Notes under the pieces: generated by a model
The model's database searches: none
The model's input: the letters and a program-made list of their open reading frames with translations, nothing else
What the model was told of the DNA's origin: nothing
Shown: positions 36,500 to 48,443 of the stretch, piece by piece
Numbering within the stretch: the stretch's first letter is position 1
How the letters are laid out: each line of letters begins with the position of its first letter
DNA from: Cycas panzhihuaensis
Taxonomy: Eukaryota; Cycadophyta
NCBI GenBank assembly: GCA_023213395.1
Contig: CM041465.1
Span: 34,169,741-34,233,740, forward strand
DNA length: 64,000 nucleotides
Direction: 5' to 3'
Program-made: the position numbers and the translations under genes

Positions 36500-38885
36500 T
36501 CCCTTAACAAGGTAGCTCTCTCTTAATTTCCAACCTTTATACTACTTGAACTTGACATTAATTGGTAGCATAATTTGTATAGTCTTACCATGCCTACTTG
36601 GTAGAGACCCTGAACCTTAGATAAGGGTAGATTAACTAGTATGAGGGGTGTGATGCCTAAACTACACTTAGTAAATAGTTCTTGAACTAGCTTTAACCTC
36701 ATGACTAGCTTCTATGATGGCCTTAATTGGAGAATTGATGTGATATTGCCTCCTCTAAACGTACCTATTTTATTATATAGGGGGATCGAGGCCTAATAAT
36801 CAATCAACTCAAGGAGATAGGAGATTTTAGTTAAATATTCTATACATGAGTGTTGATTTATAAAAATAAGGAGTTGGCATAATAGAAATAATTTCATAAG
36901 TAAAACAAATAACATGAGATTTACCATTAAAAATCATAGCATTCTTCTGTTTCCAAATATAATGTAAGACTTTTATATACAATAAACCTTAGGCTTTATT
37001 AATGGTCTATGATCTAGTTTTCATATCCCCTAGTATGGAATTATTCTAGCCTATGGCATTGTAGATGACTGGTTTGGAAAATTCTCTAACCTAATCCCAT
37101 GTTGACTTGGCTAGTAGGCATTATTATAATAGGTGTAATACTATTTCTTAATTTCTATAGAGTAGATAAATGAGGTCAACCTATCATAATTTAGCCAACC
37201 TGTCCATGATAGTAAGGCTATTTTATAATAATAACCAAGAAAAGAATGTTTTCTTAGGTTCTATAGGGGTTTCTCATGCTTGCAAAAATTGTTTGCACCA
37301 TATCTAGTCACTACTTGCTATGCCTTAAATCTTAGTTAGATTGATAAATACCCTGTCACCTATCACCATCAACTTATACATGTGTAAGATATAAAATTTA
37401 GAAAATGGCTTAGATATATACCATACCTAGTCTTTCTACTACCTCTCATCATATTTAGTAGATAAATTAAAAATTTAGGCTATTATATAACATTAATGTA
37501 TCTCCTTCATAATGACTTTATAAAAAATCTTAAGGGAAAGGATCATGTTTTAGTACATTCCATGCCTTATAATAACCATAACTTCTATCAAATAACTACC
37601 CAATCATTGTAAGCCCTTTCTTATACAGATGCCAAGCTTCAAACCATGGTGGTTATCCTAAGCACTTCTCTTCCTTCTAAATTAATGGCAAAGACCAGAT
37701 AGAATGTGGAATAAATTTAAGTCCTTTTATAAGATCTTGGCCTCTCCACGTCAACTACTTTTTATAGCTCTCATAGGATTTCCATGTGATTTTAAACAAT
37801 GAGGAACCCACCTCCTTAATAAGAATTGGAGTGATTAGTATTATTTTAAAAATTTAAGTTGAAGGTAAGAAAGCTAGTTGGGCTAATGTTGCTTAGGTTA
37901 TACTTGAGAAGAACCTCCTAGGGCTCATCATATTCTATGTTATAATTAGCTATTTCGCATAAAGAGCCTAATCCTAATGTTTGATATCAATGATTGCTAG
38001 GACACATTCTTCTTTTGATCTTTAATGGACCTACTAGCTCACTTAACTAAAGTCTTTCTTCCCATCTCTAGGGGACCATAAGAATGAGCTAAGAAATTTG
38101 ATTAGTCACTTATAAATTGATTCAATAGGATCTAACATGAAGAATAGTACACATGCATGGTTACTAACACTTTAGAGTAGATTTGTTATCTCCTTGCCAA
38201 TGATAGAAACTTTATATACCATCCTAAAAGTTTCTTTTCTACTTTGTTAATTATACATTCCCACATTTTAGTTAGAGATGCTTCAAATCTAAAAGGAATG
38301 CATAAGAATTTAAAAATTTCTCCATTACTTATCCATGCCTACTCATACTACTTTATAGCTAAGATGGCCTATGCTTTAGGGATTAAGAGTAATAAGAAGT
38401 TTTTCTGTATTGAAATTTAGAGCTCGAGGCTAAGTAAAATATATCTATAGTCTTTAAGACTACCTTAATAGACCCCTCCTTAGCCCTCATTGTGAGAAAT
38501 GAATCATCTACAAAGTGCCCATTTACTGATTAATTTCTTATTTAGGCATTGTAATCCCTATGATCACATCTTACTTAATCTCATCTTGTAGTAAATATCT
38601 TAGCACATCTACAACTAGCATAAAAAGATATGGGTCCAATAAGCAACCCTATTTGAGTGGCCTTTATAGGTTAATTAGGTGGTGAGTGCTTAGTGTGATA
38701 AAATTCTAGTTAAGACATTAATAAATAGAGTTTGTTCCATATGTATAAAGTAGTCCCCAAATCTAAAAGTAGCTAATAGAGATAATATAATATTTCATTT
38801 CACCAAATCATTAATTTTTTAAAAATCAACCTTTATTAAAATAATATCATGTTAAAAGACTTTGGCCTATTCTATTTTATTAGAA
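36500..38885 (-). pseudogene. LINE-B ORF2, RT core to C-terminal domain (broken)
   Basis: The reverse complement reads DIILIKVDF near 38,860, FRFGDYF near 38,760, HFVDDSFLTMRA near 38,500 (FADD box), FKFLCIPFRFEASLTKMW near 38,280, then KKLLGWYIKFLSLARR near 38,210. Further on, WKQKNAMIFNGKSHV near 36,950 is typical of the C-terminal zinc-binding region of plant LINE ORF2. Very heavily decayed. Confidence 0.75.
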
Positions 38886-39335
38886 TGTTGAATTTGATAA
38901 AAGTTAATCTAATGTTTAATTAGTGGATGAGTCATAATTGGTTGATGTAAAGATATTCTAATGCATAATCTTGTTGGTTGATGTACTGGCAAAATATCAT
39001 TATATGATGATGATGATGTGATATAACTATATAATGGAAATATATATTGTAAGGCAAATTAGATCACCTAGTCCTCCTTGTGAAGTTAGATGAATCATCA
39101 GGAGGACTTATTAATTATCTTTCATTAATATGAGATCTTATATATATTCGAAGGTGGTCTTTCCCATTCATAGGTTTTCCATGTTAAATATGGTATCACA
39201 TATATAATTATATGATTGACTTTTTTGCTCTTATCTTATCCTTATTCCTTTATTATTTTTATTATATTATTGATTGATTATATAATTACATCTATCTACT
39301 ATTTGATTATATAAATTATTATCATAATGTTAACA
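38886..39335 (+). repeat. LTR-like insertion in LINE-B (possible solo copia LTR)
   Basis: About 450 bp of AT-rich sequence interrupts LINE-B. It begins TGTTGAATT, ends ATGTTAACA and is followed by TGGTATGATA, which recalls an initiator-Met primer site. An internal CCATGTTAAATATGGTATCA (39,179-39,201) has the same look. No clean target duplication is seen, so edges and identity are tentative. Confidence 0.35.
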
Positions 39336-39472
39336 TGGTATGATAACCTATTCAAAATTTTCATTATAAATTTTAAAAATTTCTTTTGATACAACTAATA
39401 AATTATCAAGAATATACATTTTCCTAAAGAAATTTATTTATTCAGGCCTAATCATCTATAAAAGGATGTATC
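39336..39472 (-). pseudogene. LINE-B RT fragment left of E3
   Basis: The minus strand reads on from 49,083: after YKILAKALSMS come VRYILL, a stop, MIRPE, a stop, then INFFRKMYILDNLLVV. This is the expected RT block between the YKI and KVDF motifs. E3 therefore split one continuous LINE. Confidence 0.75.
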
Positions 39473-39477
39473 TCACA

Positions 39478-40089
39478 CATGTGCAGATAGATTAGACTAA
39501 TTGTAAGTACGACTTAACCAATACGACCAAACCAGTGCAAGTGTGACTAGATCAGCTGCACGTACAACTAAATCAACCATAGGTGTGACCGAACCAGTTG
39601 TAGATGTGACCAGACTAGCCATAGGTGTGACCAAACTAGTTTCAAGTATGACTAGATCAACCGCGGGTATAACCAAACTAATTACAAGTGTGGCCAGACT
39701 AGTGTAGGTGTGACCAAAAGACACATAAGTATGATTAGGGTGGTTAAAATATGACTTGACGTATTAATTATAGTGTAATAGAAGTGGTTGTGGAACCACT
39801 CAAGGAGTAAGAGTAGTTATAACTATAAAAGATATATTTATAGTCATATTGTGAAGGGAAAGAGACATATTTGAGTGTGTGAGGAGTTTCTTTTTTGTGT
39901 TGTTTGCCACTTATACTACAACATTTTGTACTCTATCTTGGCCTGTGTCTAGTTGTGAGAGGACCAGATGCAGGGCCTCCTATTAATAGAATTAGTTTTT
40001 AGGCTCTGTATTCTTTGAGCCATTTTATCTGCTCAATGTTATTATGTATATTGTAATATTAATAGTTAGGGCAGAAAGTAGGGTACCCA
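39478..40089 (+). repeat. E3 5' LTR with 21-bp minisatellite
   Basis: About 612 bp. A 21-bp tandem array (units like AACCATAGGTGTGACC plus 5 bp) fills about 39,490-39,720. The rest matches the 3' LTR closely, including TGTACTCTATCTTGGCCT and the end GGGTACCCA. A decayed primer site, GTTCCATTGCTGG, follows. Confidence 0.88.
39823..39830 (+). promoter_or_regulatory. TATA-like box in E3 5' LTR
   Basis: CTATAAAA in the U3-like part of the LTR. The 3' LTR has CTATAAAG in the same place (near 48,818). It would be the element's own promoter in an intact copy; activity today is unlikely. Confidence 0.4.
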
Positions 40090-40129
40090 TCAGTTCCATT
40101 GCTGGCTATCCAAATGTAGGAGGAGAAGG

Positions 40130-41960
40130 ATGAGTGTTCAAGAATAAGGAATTACAAAAGGGCTATCCATACCACCAAGAGTGAACTCTACAAGGAAAAT
40201 AGAGACATGACAGGAGTGAAGCCAAGGTTAGGAAGTAGAGAAATTATAGGAAGGGACCACAAACCTAAGGAACCCATGGAGAGGAAGCAGGTAGGAAGAA
40301 GACAACTTATAAAGGGGCAATAGGAAGAAAGTCTGACCCCAAGAAAATGAGAAGATCAGAGTAAGGAGAAAGAAGAGGAGATAGGAGATCAATCCTAAGC
40401 AGAAACCTAAAAAGGAAGTGAGGAAGATCAAGCGAAAATTTAATTAAGGTATACAGAGGATAGAGCCCTAGAAGAAGAAAAAGATAAACAAGTAAGCACA
40501 GAAGAAGAAAGATCGACAAGATTTGAAGTTTATAGTACCACTGTGGTAGGATGGGACTGCCATATTATGGAAATTAGGGATTCTTACTCTCACGTTTTGA
40601 ATCCATTATTCAACAAAATAGTATAAATGATTTTTGGTACATTTTTCTTGGGAGGAAGTCCATAAAGTATAAATGTTACTCCCCCTAACATAATAAACCT
40701 TGTAGGAGGAGGGCGAGTTTAGGAGTTCTAAAGGGGAATACAAATAAGAATTCACAAAGTGGCCTAAGTTCAGTGGGACTAGTGAATACAACGCAATGAT
40801 ATATGGTAGGGGGAAATCAAGTAAACCATTGATATATTGTCATTCAAAATGATGCTATATTCGAGCACCTACAATTTCATGGCTCAAGTGACCCAAGAGA
40901 CCATTTAGCCCTCTTTCCAATATGTTAAAAATAAAAAGACTTCAAGATCCTAAAGAGATTAAAGCTCAATTTGTTTCAATATTAAGAGGAGTTGCAATAG
41001 ACCAGTACTAGTATATTTCAGTAGCCAATCTAATATGGGAGGTGATTCAGACATATTCTTGGATAGGTTCCAAAGGCTACATGATCCAATGGCTATTTTT
41101 TAGGCCTTGGAAGAAATTAGGCAAATACTAGGTGAGTTTGTTAATGACTTTGATGGTAGATTAAGAATCATTATGAATAAAATGGATCATGTGATTCCTA
41201 TGAATCCTATGTTATCCTTGAAGTATTTTATCCAAGGATTGTTACCCCACCTAAAGGAGAAAGTCACTTTGCATCCATTAAATAATTATAAGTAAGTAAA
41301 AGACTTAGCTCTAAGGTTTAAAAATAAAATCAAAACAGGATACCTACAGCTAGGTTTTCAGATGGTTGGATAAACATTGGAAAATATTTCTTAATGGGAA
41401 ACAAATTCTAAGCTAGAAGCATTGAAAAAAGAGATTGAAATGTTAAAACAGTAGCCATTTACTTTACTTCCTACAATAAATCAACTAAACCAAAAGATTA
41501 AAAGGTTAAGAACTGAAGTAGCTAGATTGAAATTAGAGAAGATATGAGAAAATATATGGTGTCCTCCACCTTGTGGATAAGTTGGATATCTAATAAATGA
41601 GCATCCATAGTTTCTAGAAAAGAAATGGTGTTAAATATATAGATGAAATAATCATAACACCTGGAAGTTTTATCATAGGACACTAAGAAATGAAGTGCAA
41701 GATTCCTTTTATTAAAAAATAGATCAAAATTCCTTTTAAACAATATAAAGGAAAAAGAAACTAGTATAGTGTCATTTATGCTCCAAATGGGGTTATTACC
41801 GGATAGATTATCCATTACAAAAGTAGGAAGGAGACTATATTTATGAAGAGTGTGGTCTAACAAACCACGAATAGGTGAATTTCCACAAAAATATTGGTCC
41901 CAAAATACAAACTTCTAATCTGGCAACAAAAATACTAGATGTTGAGCAACCAATGTATGT
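40130..41960 (+). pseudogene. E3 gag (broken)
   Basis: Capsid blocks: LNPLF near 40,600; DPRDHLALFSNMLKIKRLQD near 40,890-40,950 with AQFVSILRGVAI after it; the open piece 41,107-41,295 (FIQGLLPHLKEKVTLHPLNN), matching E2 gag at about 20,420; and a charged helical region 41,400-41,550. A degraded Cys/His cluster lies near 41,560-41,690. E2 aligns over the same order. Frames shift at least three times. Confidence 0.82.
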
Positions 41961-42169
41961 GTAAACGAGGAATAGAAAGACAACTTCCACACCAGTCGAA
42001 GAGAATTTTATGAATCTAGTGATAGAGAAAAGGAGATTATAGGAAGTAATACAAGCCTCATAGGAAGTAATAAAGACAATCCAACAAGAAGTAATAAATC
42101 AAGCAAATAGATACAAAGGGCAGGTATATCAAAGAAGAACAACCTTTCAGGGAGAACAATTAGAGAAAA

Positions 42170-42560
42170 ATCCTTGATAGAGGTTGCACGAAGTGAAGGA
42201 TCTTGTAATGGAATTAGGAGTCTTAGTTCCCATTGCTACTATCTTCAGGTGGTGGGAGGCAGGATACTTTCAACAAGTGATACTAGATCATATTGAGAAA
42301 CTATTGCTATGAGCCTTGAAGACCAAATCCATTGATCCCAGAGTTCGAATGACTCTTCCTAGAACAAAAATTTACAAAACCATTGTGGATGGTGGATCAG
42401 GAGTAAATGTACCTCCTAAAACAACATGGATCTCCTTGGGAAGGCTTGAAATGGTTTCCCTAAATTATGCCATAAGATTAGCAAATTAGTTATAGGTGAG
42501 ACTAACGGGGACTTATTGAATATACTAGTGGAAGGTGCAAGCATTTCAGTCTATTTAGAC
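42170..42560 (+). pseudogene. E3 protease (retropepsin, broken)
   Basis: DPRVRMTLPRTKIYKTIVD then GGSGVNVPPKTTW (to about 42,430), with the active-site D-S/T-G as DGG, exactly as in E2. A second strand pattern (VEGASISVYLDFTVI) follows near 42,530-42,575. Confidence 0.8.
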
Positions 42561-43019
42561 TTCACAGTAATAAGGATGCAAAATCATCAAAAAACCTACC
42601 CAACATTATTGGGAAGACTTGGCTATTGGAAACTGAGTCCTTATAGGATTAGGAAAGGCTAACATTCACTTTACATGCAGCAGGAAAGAAAGTAGTACTT
42701 TCCCTCTATTCATACAGTCCCTAAATTGAAAAGGTAGAAGATGTAGATACAACATCTACTACAACAACCACACCAGTAACTACTATAAGTCCCTACTAAG
42801 AAACAACATTCCAGGCCTTGAAGACTCTGCCTCATCTTCTAAGTGAAGCCTCATCGACATATATATTAGATTAGTTACAAATATCATAGGAGGATATAGG
42901 AGCAGAAGCACTAAACTATTACCACCTAGAGTTATGTAAGGACAATTTAAAGGATATGATGGAAGCTAGACAAACTTCAAATCAATTAACTTAGGAAGAA
43001 AAACAAATAGGTAACATGA

Positions 43020-43690
43020 AGAAAATTGAGGAGTTACCTCAGTATTAGGGGAAAAGAGGGGGATCAGAAAATTATATAAAATTTTTTGTTGAAATTTTAA
43101 ATGATAAAAGAGATGATCAGTTATATTTATTTGTTTTGACTCTATTTAGACAAGCACTATAATGGTTTAGAGCACACTAGAATTAGTTTTCTAACTGGGT
43201 AGATTTGAAAATCTACTTTTGATTCATTTCAAAGTTTTGATGATCAAATTCCCATGTTTTAAAAAGATCCTAAACAACATGTTCAGGACTGTATAACTAT
43301 GTGGGAGAGGATTCATAGGCTCGAAAGGAAATAGGTACATCAGTTACCTATATCCCTTATAGGTACTAGCCTGATTTACTACCTAATAGAAGAAAGAAAA
43401 TATCAAGGGAGTTGGGATTGGGTAGAAGCAGTTAAAGGATTTATAAAGACTTTTTCTTCTCCCTTATCAAAGGTGGAAGACTATCATCAGTTAGAAAAAG
43501 AAGAGGAAAGGAAGAATTCTCCTACATCTTACTCCTATATGGAGTATGTATAAAAGGAAATTTATCAAACTTCAGCTTACCAGTTATAATCAGATGGGAA
43601 AACTATTCAAAATGAGGAGTTATAATTGAAAGGAATTAACATTAGATCAGAAAAAGATCCTAGGATGATAACCATTAGAGACTACTAGGA
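43020..43690 (+). pseudogene. E3 gag-like domain between protease and RT
   Basis: A linker with a Thr-rich stretch (42,760-42,790) leads in frame into YIKFFVEILNDKRDDQLYLF, then a Leu-rich helix, WFRAH and FSNWVDLKIYF (to about 43,225). After a frameshift follow SFDDQIPMF, HVQDCITMWERIHRLER and LPISLIGTSLIYYLIEE. The hydrophobic pattern and the W-F plus N/S-W-x-x-L-x-x-x-F spacing are those of Retrotrans_gag capsid domains. The segment ends with a linker that aligns with E2 (YSYMEY, then DGKTIQNEEL). The E2 equivalent is at 18,181-18,960. Unusual placement; identity inferred from pattern only. Confidence 0.5.
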
Positions 43691-45190
43691 AACATAAATG
43701 ATACAGAAAGAAATAGAACTTTTTATAGAATATAAAGATATCTTTCCTTGATCCTATAAGGACCTCAAAAGAATTCCTCCAAAACTCAAAGAACATAAGA
43801 TTAAGTTACTGGAAAACACCAAGCTAGTAAGATAGAGACCCTACCAAATGAATCCTATATATAAAGAGCAAGTAAAGGAAGAATTAAACAAACTTTTAGA
43901 AGCAGGATATATTTTTAAAGTAGAAAATAGTGAGTGGGTAAGTCCAGTAGTGGTCATCCCAAAAAAGAACAAGAAATTACAAACTTATATAGATTATGGA
44001 GCTTTAAATAAAGCCACAAAAAAGATCCATTTCCAATTCCCTTTATAGAGGATGTATTAGAAAAGGTGGCTAGACATGAGATGTTCTTTTACTGATGGGT
44101 TTAGTGGCTATAATCAAGTTCAAATAGCCCTTGAGGATCAATCCAATATAGCGTTCATGACAGACTGGGGTACTTACATATATACAGTAATGCCCTTTAG
44201 GCTTCCTAATACACCTGTCACTTTTCAAAGAATAATCTTAAACATCTTTTAAGAAATGATAAGAAATACAGTAGAAGTTTTCCTTGATGATTGGACCTTA
44301 TACAATTTACTTAAAAACCATCTAACTTAGTTGAAATTGATGTTAGAAATTTGTAGGAAAAGTCAATTGTGCATGAATATAGAGAAATGTACCTTTATGG
44401 TACCATTCGAATCATTGTTAGGGCACATAGTAATAAAGGAAGGACTGCTGACTAATATAGCCAAAGTTGAAATCATCCTAAAATTTCTAGTTTCATAGAA
44501 TATGAAAAATTTGAAAGGATTTTTAGTGATTACTCAGTACTACTATAAATTTATATGGGGTTATGCCCATATCGCTTACCCCTTAGAATCATTGTTAATA
44601 AAAATAGTGGCTTAGAATTGGACATTGAAGCAATAACTATCATTTGATATTTTGAAAAAAAAGATAGTGGAAGCTCCTGTGTTGAAATTTCTAGATTGGA
44701 ATAAGCCATTTCATGTTCATGTGAATGCTTTGTTATATGATATTAGGTGTATTTTGGCGCAACCAGTAGATGAAAAAGTAGATCTTCTTATCGCTTTTGC
44801 AAGTAGGAAGTTAACTTCTGCAGAATGTAACTACACAGTTACAGAAAGAGAAGGATTAGGTATGATATATGCCTTACAGAAGTTTAGGCATTATTTACTA
44901 GCTAATGCTTTTGTGTTTTTCATGGATCATCAGGCTTTGTAATGTTTAATTAATAAACCAATCTTACAAAGTAGAAGAAGTCATTAGTTAATGCTTTTCC
45001 AAGAATTTATGTTCAAGATTATAGTGAAAAAGGGTGAAAAACACATTGTACTAGACCAACTTTCAAGAATTCAGGAAAGAGAAGCGACAACAAGGGTTTC
45101 AAATGATTTTCTAGATTACAAATTATTATTAGTGGAAGATGTTCCCCCATGGTATGAAGGTATTATTGAATACCTACCAACATAGCAAAT
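43691..45190 (+). pseudogene. E3 reverse transcriptase and RNase H (broken)
   Basis: The RT starts with FIEYKDIFP and YKDLKRIPPKLKEHK; the open piece 43,848-44,048 has SEWVSPVVVIPKKNKKLQTY. Next come YTVMPF near 44,190 and FLDDWTLYN near 44,283-44,308 (the YxDD box in this family's FLDD form). RNase H at 44,652-44,942: KPFHVHVNALLYDIRCILAQ, LIAFASRKLTSAECNY and EREGLGMIYALQKFRHYL, a well-preserved stretch. 44,991-45,185 continues with IVKKGEKHIVLDQLSR. Confidence 0.9.
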
Positions 45191-46380
45191 GCCATAAGGA
45201 TTGGGTATGATGGAAAGAAAGAGCTTTATTAAAATAACCTTTCCATTTTAATTGATAGGGGGAACGTTGTATAGGATGGGACCTGGTGAGGTATTGAGGA
45301 TGTGCATACTTGAGCATGAGGTGCAGGCTATGCTTCAAGAAGCCTATGTGGGGGCAACATCAACTCATCATGGAAGTGAAGCCATTGTGCAAAGATATTA
45401 TTGGTAGGCCTATGGTGGCCAACACTATTTGAAGACTCAAAAAATGGATAAGAATTTGTGATGTATGTCAATGAATAGGTGAGCCTTAAAAGAATATTTT
45501 TTTACCATTACACCCTATATTAGCTTAGGCCCCATTTGAAAAATAGGGATTGGACTTTGTAAGACCTATCAATCCTCCTACAAAAAGAACCAATTCTAGA
45601 TACATTTTAGTGGCAACTAATTTCTTAACAAAATGGATAGAATCCAAAACTATGAAGACGTGACACTAGAAGCACTGCTTATTTTCTATATGAAATGATT
45701 ATAGTGTGATTTGGTTGCCCATTAGAAATAGTCTCAGATTAAGGGGAGAGCTTTTTGAATCAAACTATTAAACATCTAACAACATAATTTTTGATACAAT
45801 ATGGCAAATCCTCACCTTATTACGTAAGAGCAAATAAGTAGGTGGAAAGCACCAACAAAATTTTAAAAAATGCTTTAATAAACATTTATAATGCATAACA
45901 TACTGACTAGGTAGACATGTTACATTCAGTCCTATGGGTAGATATGACAATGAAGAAAAGTCCTCATAAGCACACACCCTTCCAGTTGGTATATGGATTA
46001 AAAGCAGTGGTCCCCCTTAAATTTTAGGCAAAAAGTCTTTGGGTAGAACATCAACTAAGATTGGAAGCGGAAGACTCATACGATTAATAGTTACTATAAT
46101 TATTGAGATTATATGAAGAATGTGCTAGGGTTTTATGGGAATTACAAATAGAAAAAAGAAGAAGAAAGGTATGGCATGATGGCCATTTAAAGGTCTCAGC
46201 GTATAAAGTAAATGATTTAGTATTATTGTATGACAATAACTTTAGAATAAAACTAGGAAAAATAAAAGTCAGATGGCTAGGATCTAATAGGAAATCATAT
46301 TTATGAATGGAGCAGTTGAATGGTAAACCATTGACAAAGCTCATCAATGGTAGTAGAATAAAATTGTATAGGTATTAAGA
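45191..46380 (+). pseudogene. E3 integrase and C-terminal domain (broken)
   Basis: Zinc region near 45,360-45,470 (THHGSEAIVQRYYW, then a WPTLF-like block and C-x-x-C remnants). Core: PFEKQGLDF-like block near 45,535, VSD followed by a stop and GESFLN near 45,735, and SSPYY with VESTNKILKNAL near 45,810-45,875. C-terminal segment 46,103-46,306 with LGKIKVRWLG. The third acidic residue is kept in VEST. Confidence 0.85.
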
Positions 46381-46609
46381 AAAAATGAGCACAAAAATCA
46401 ATGGGATAGATTGTCAAGTTAGTTAATGGTACCCATTAGAGCTAATGATGTGATTAGACAAAGTGGTTAATTTAAGTGACAAATGAAATAATGAAAAATG
46501 GTGGTGGTTGTTAATCAACTACCAAGATTATGGGGTGTACAAAAGTAGGTGTGACCATCATTAGTAATAATGAACCACGACAAGCAAAAAAGACAGGTAT
46601 AATAATCTA

Positions 46610-46699
46610 ATAGGACAGTGCACAAGAATCCCCACACTGATAGGACAGTGCATAGGAGCCTCAACACTGATAAGACAACGTATAAGAGCCTTGACACTA
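46610..46699 (+). repeat. Three 30-bp tandem units in the E3 spacer before ORF3
   Basis: Units starting at 46,610, 46,640 and 46,670, each with ATAGGACAGTG or a close variant and ending in ACACTG or ACACTA. They lie between the integrase and ORF3. Confidence 0.8.
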
Positions 46700-46739
46700 A
46701 CAGGATAAAGTGGGAATAGAGATGTGAGCAAGGATGGTG

Positions 46740-48424
46740 AAAAACATCATATTTCAAGAAAATGACAATCCTTGTATTTAGGCCAAATAGTGATAAATGA
46801 AAGATGAGGACAGTAGGAAAACAATGATGATTGATATAGGGTTCAGAAGATATATATTAGTTAGTATATTTCCTTATTCAATTAAATTTTTAAATACAAT
46901 AACTTCGTCAGTATCTCAAAGATATTAGATATCTCAGCTGAAGCAATTACAACTGTGATAGGGCTACCTAATATAGGAGAACCTATTAGACATTATACAT
47001 AAATACCAAGGGAAGAAGTAGCGAAGTGATTGGGGGTGAATCTGAAAGAAGTCTCTAGCTCAGGAATTTACATCGAAGGAATCCAATAACTAGAAAAAAT
47101 CTATTTTGCACATTTTATTTTTACAAAGGTGATTTTGATGCAAAAGAATTTATACATCCTTGCAAATTTAAGAACAATAATTAATTAGGTGTCTAAAGGC
47201 ACCCAATATAATTGGGAAATTTTTTTGAAGCAAAGATTCAAGCAAAGTTTATAGATGACTCAGGAGATGATAAAATTACTTACATTTTGTCATGTTACCT
47301 TAATATAAGGCTTGTTATTTGCTCAGTGTCTAAATGTAGAATTACGAAAACTAGAAGGAGGATAGCATTAGCTTGTTGGACTAGCATTGATAAAAATAAT
47401 TAAAGATGGAAGAAAATATAGAATAAGGATGAAATATGGATTCAAAGTCAGTATCAACTATTGGAGATAGAAAAATACGTAATCGAGGTCAAAGAAGAGG
47501 AAAAGGTATAGGACGAAATAAAGAAGGAACAAATCAGACAAGGAAAAAGAAAATTATATGAAGGGAACAAAGAGAGCTAGTAGTAGTGTTGTGCAGATAA
47601 ACCTATAGAGGATCAAGTTGAAAGACAAAAAAGAATAAAGATGGCATAGGAGAAACATAAATAAGAAATTATTAATAAAGTAAAAAATTAACCACCTGAA
47701 GTAGAGTATAATGTGGATAAAGAAATTTTAGAAGAAGGATTAAATCCTTTGGACTATGATCCACAGGATGTATCCAAATAGAGAACTTCATTTTTGGCTC
47801 AAGTAACTAGGCAATTGGTAAGGGAATTAGAAAACAGAACTAGGTAATCTCCGTTAGAAACATAATGGATTAACTAACTAGAGCAACAGTTATAGGAAAC
47901 AGAGAAGAAGTTAGAGGCTTTGAAGAACTTCATATTGCAATGGGTGGATGATGTTGATGAAGTATCACCACAGTTACAATGGTTTAAAGAAAATTTTAAT
48001 CAAAGTATTCTAGAATATTTATAGCTAGTATTCCATCATCTTAAAGCCTATATACTTAAATCATATGAGGAATCACAATGTTGTTTAGAGTTATGGTAAC
48101 AAATGAGAGCATATTGCTTAAAATTAGATACTACCCAAAGGATGAATATAGAGTTATTATAAGAAATTGATCAACTATATTTAGGAGAAAAATTAACACT
48201 TCCATATCTGGATACCCTTTGAGATATAGCTCTTCTATGTAAATATGTGAGGCAAAGGGGTTTCAACCTACCACCCTAGATAGGAAAACCCGATTTAGAA
48301 TTTATCTAGTAAGAAATAATGAAAATAAAAGAGGACTAGAAAAAGAAAAGTTAATTTTAGATGACGGAAGGTAGAGGAGGTAATAGAAATTTTTAAAATT
48401 TTGAACAAGTGAGGTCACTCATTT
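46740..48424 (+). pseudogene. E3 ORF3: conserved extra protein after integrase (broken)
   Basis: Counterpart of E2 ORF3. Blocks in order: RRYILVSIFPYSIKFLNT near 46,845, AITTVIGLPNIGEPI near 46,940-46,985, IPREEVAK and LKEVSSSGIYIEGIQ near 47,010-47,090, IYFAHFIFTKVILMQKN near 47,100-47,150. After a frameshift, one frame can be followed from about 47,100 to 48,424. It is rich in Lys and Glu (VKEEEKV, KKEQIRQGKRK), then QLEQQL and KLEALKNFILQWVDDVDE, consistent with helical or coiled-coil structure. About 25 in-frame stops in the last kilobase are nearly all TAG or TAA. Function unknown; no signal peptide or membrane segment is evident. Confidence 0.7.
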
Positions 48425-48443
48425 AAAAAGATCATGGGAGAGA

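Noticed and set aside
39497-39724. Repetitive 75-codon open frame on the minus strand (and a similar one at 48,508-48,690)
   Set aside because: Product of the 21-bp LTR minisatellite, whose period is a multiple of three. Not a protein.
47401-48424. TAG and TAA at Gln-like positions, as if read by a ciliate-type genetic code
   Set aside because: The C2H2 gene uses ordinary CAG/CAA for Gln and ends in TGA, and the transposon frames also contain frameshifts. Decay by C-to-T change explains the pattern.
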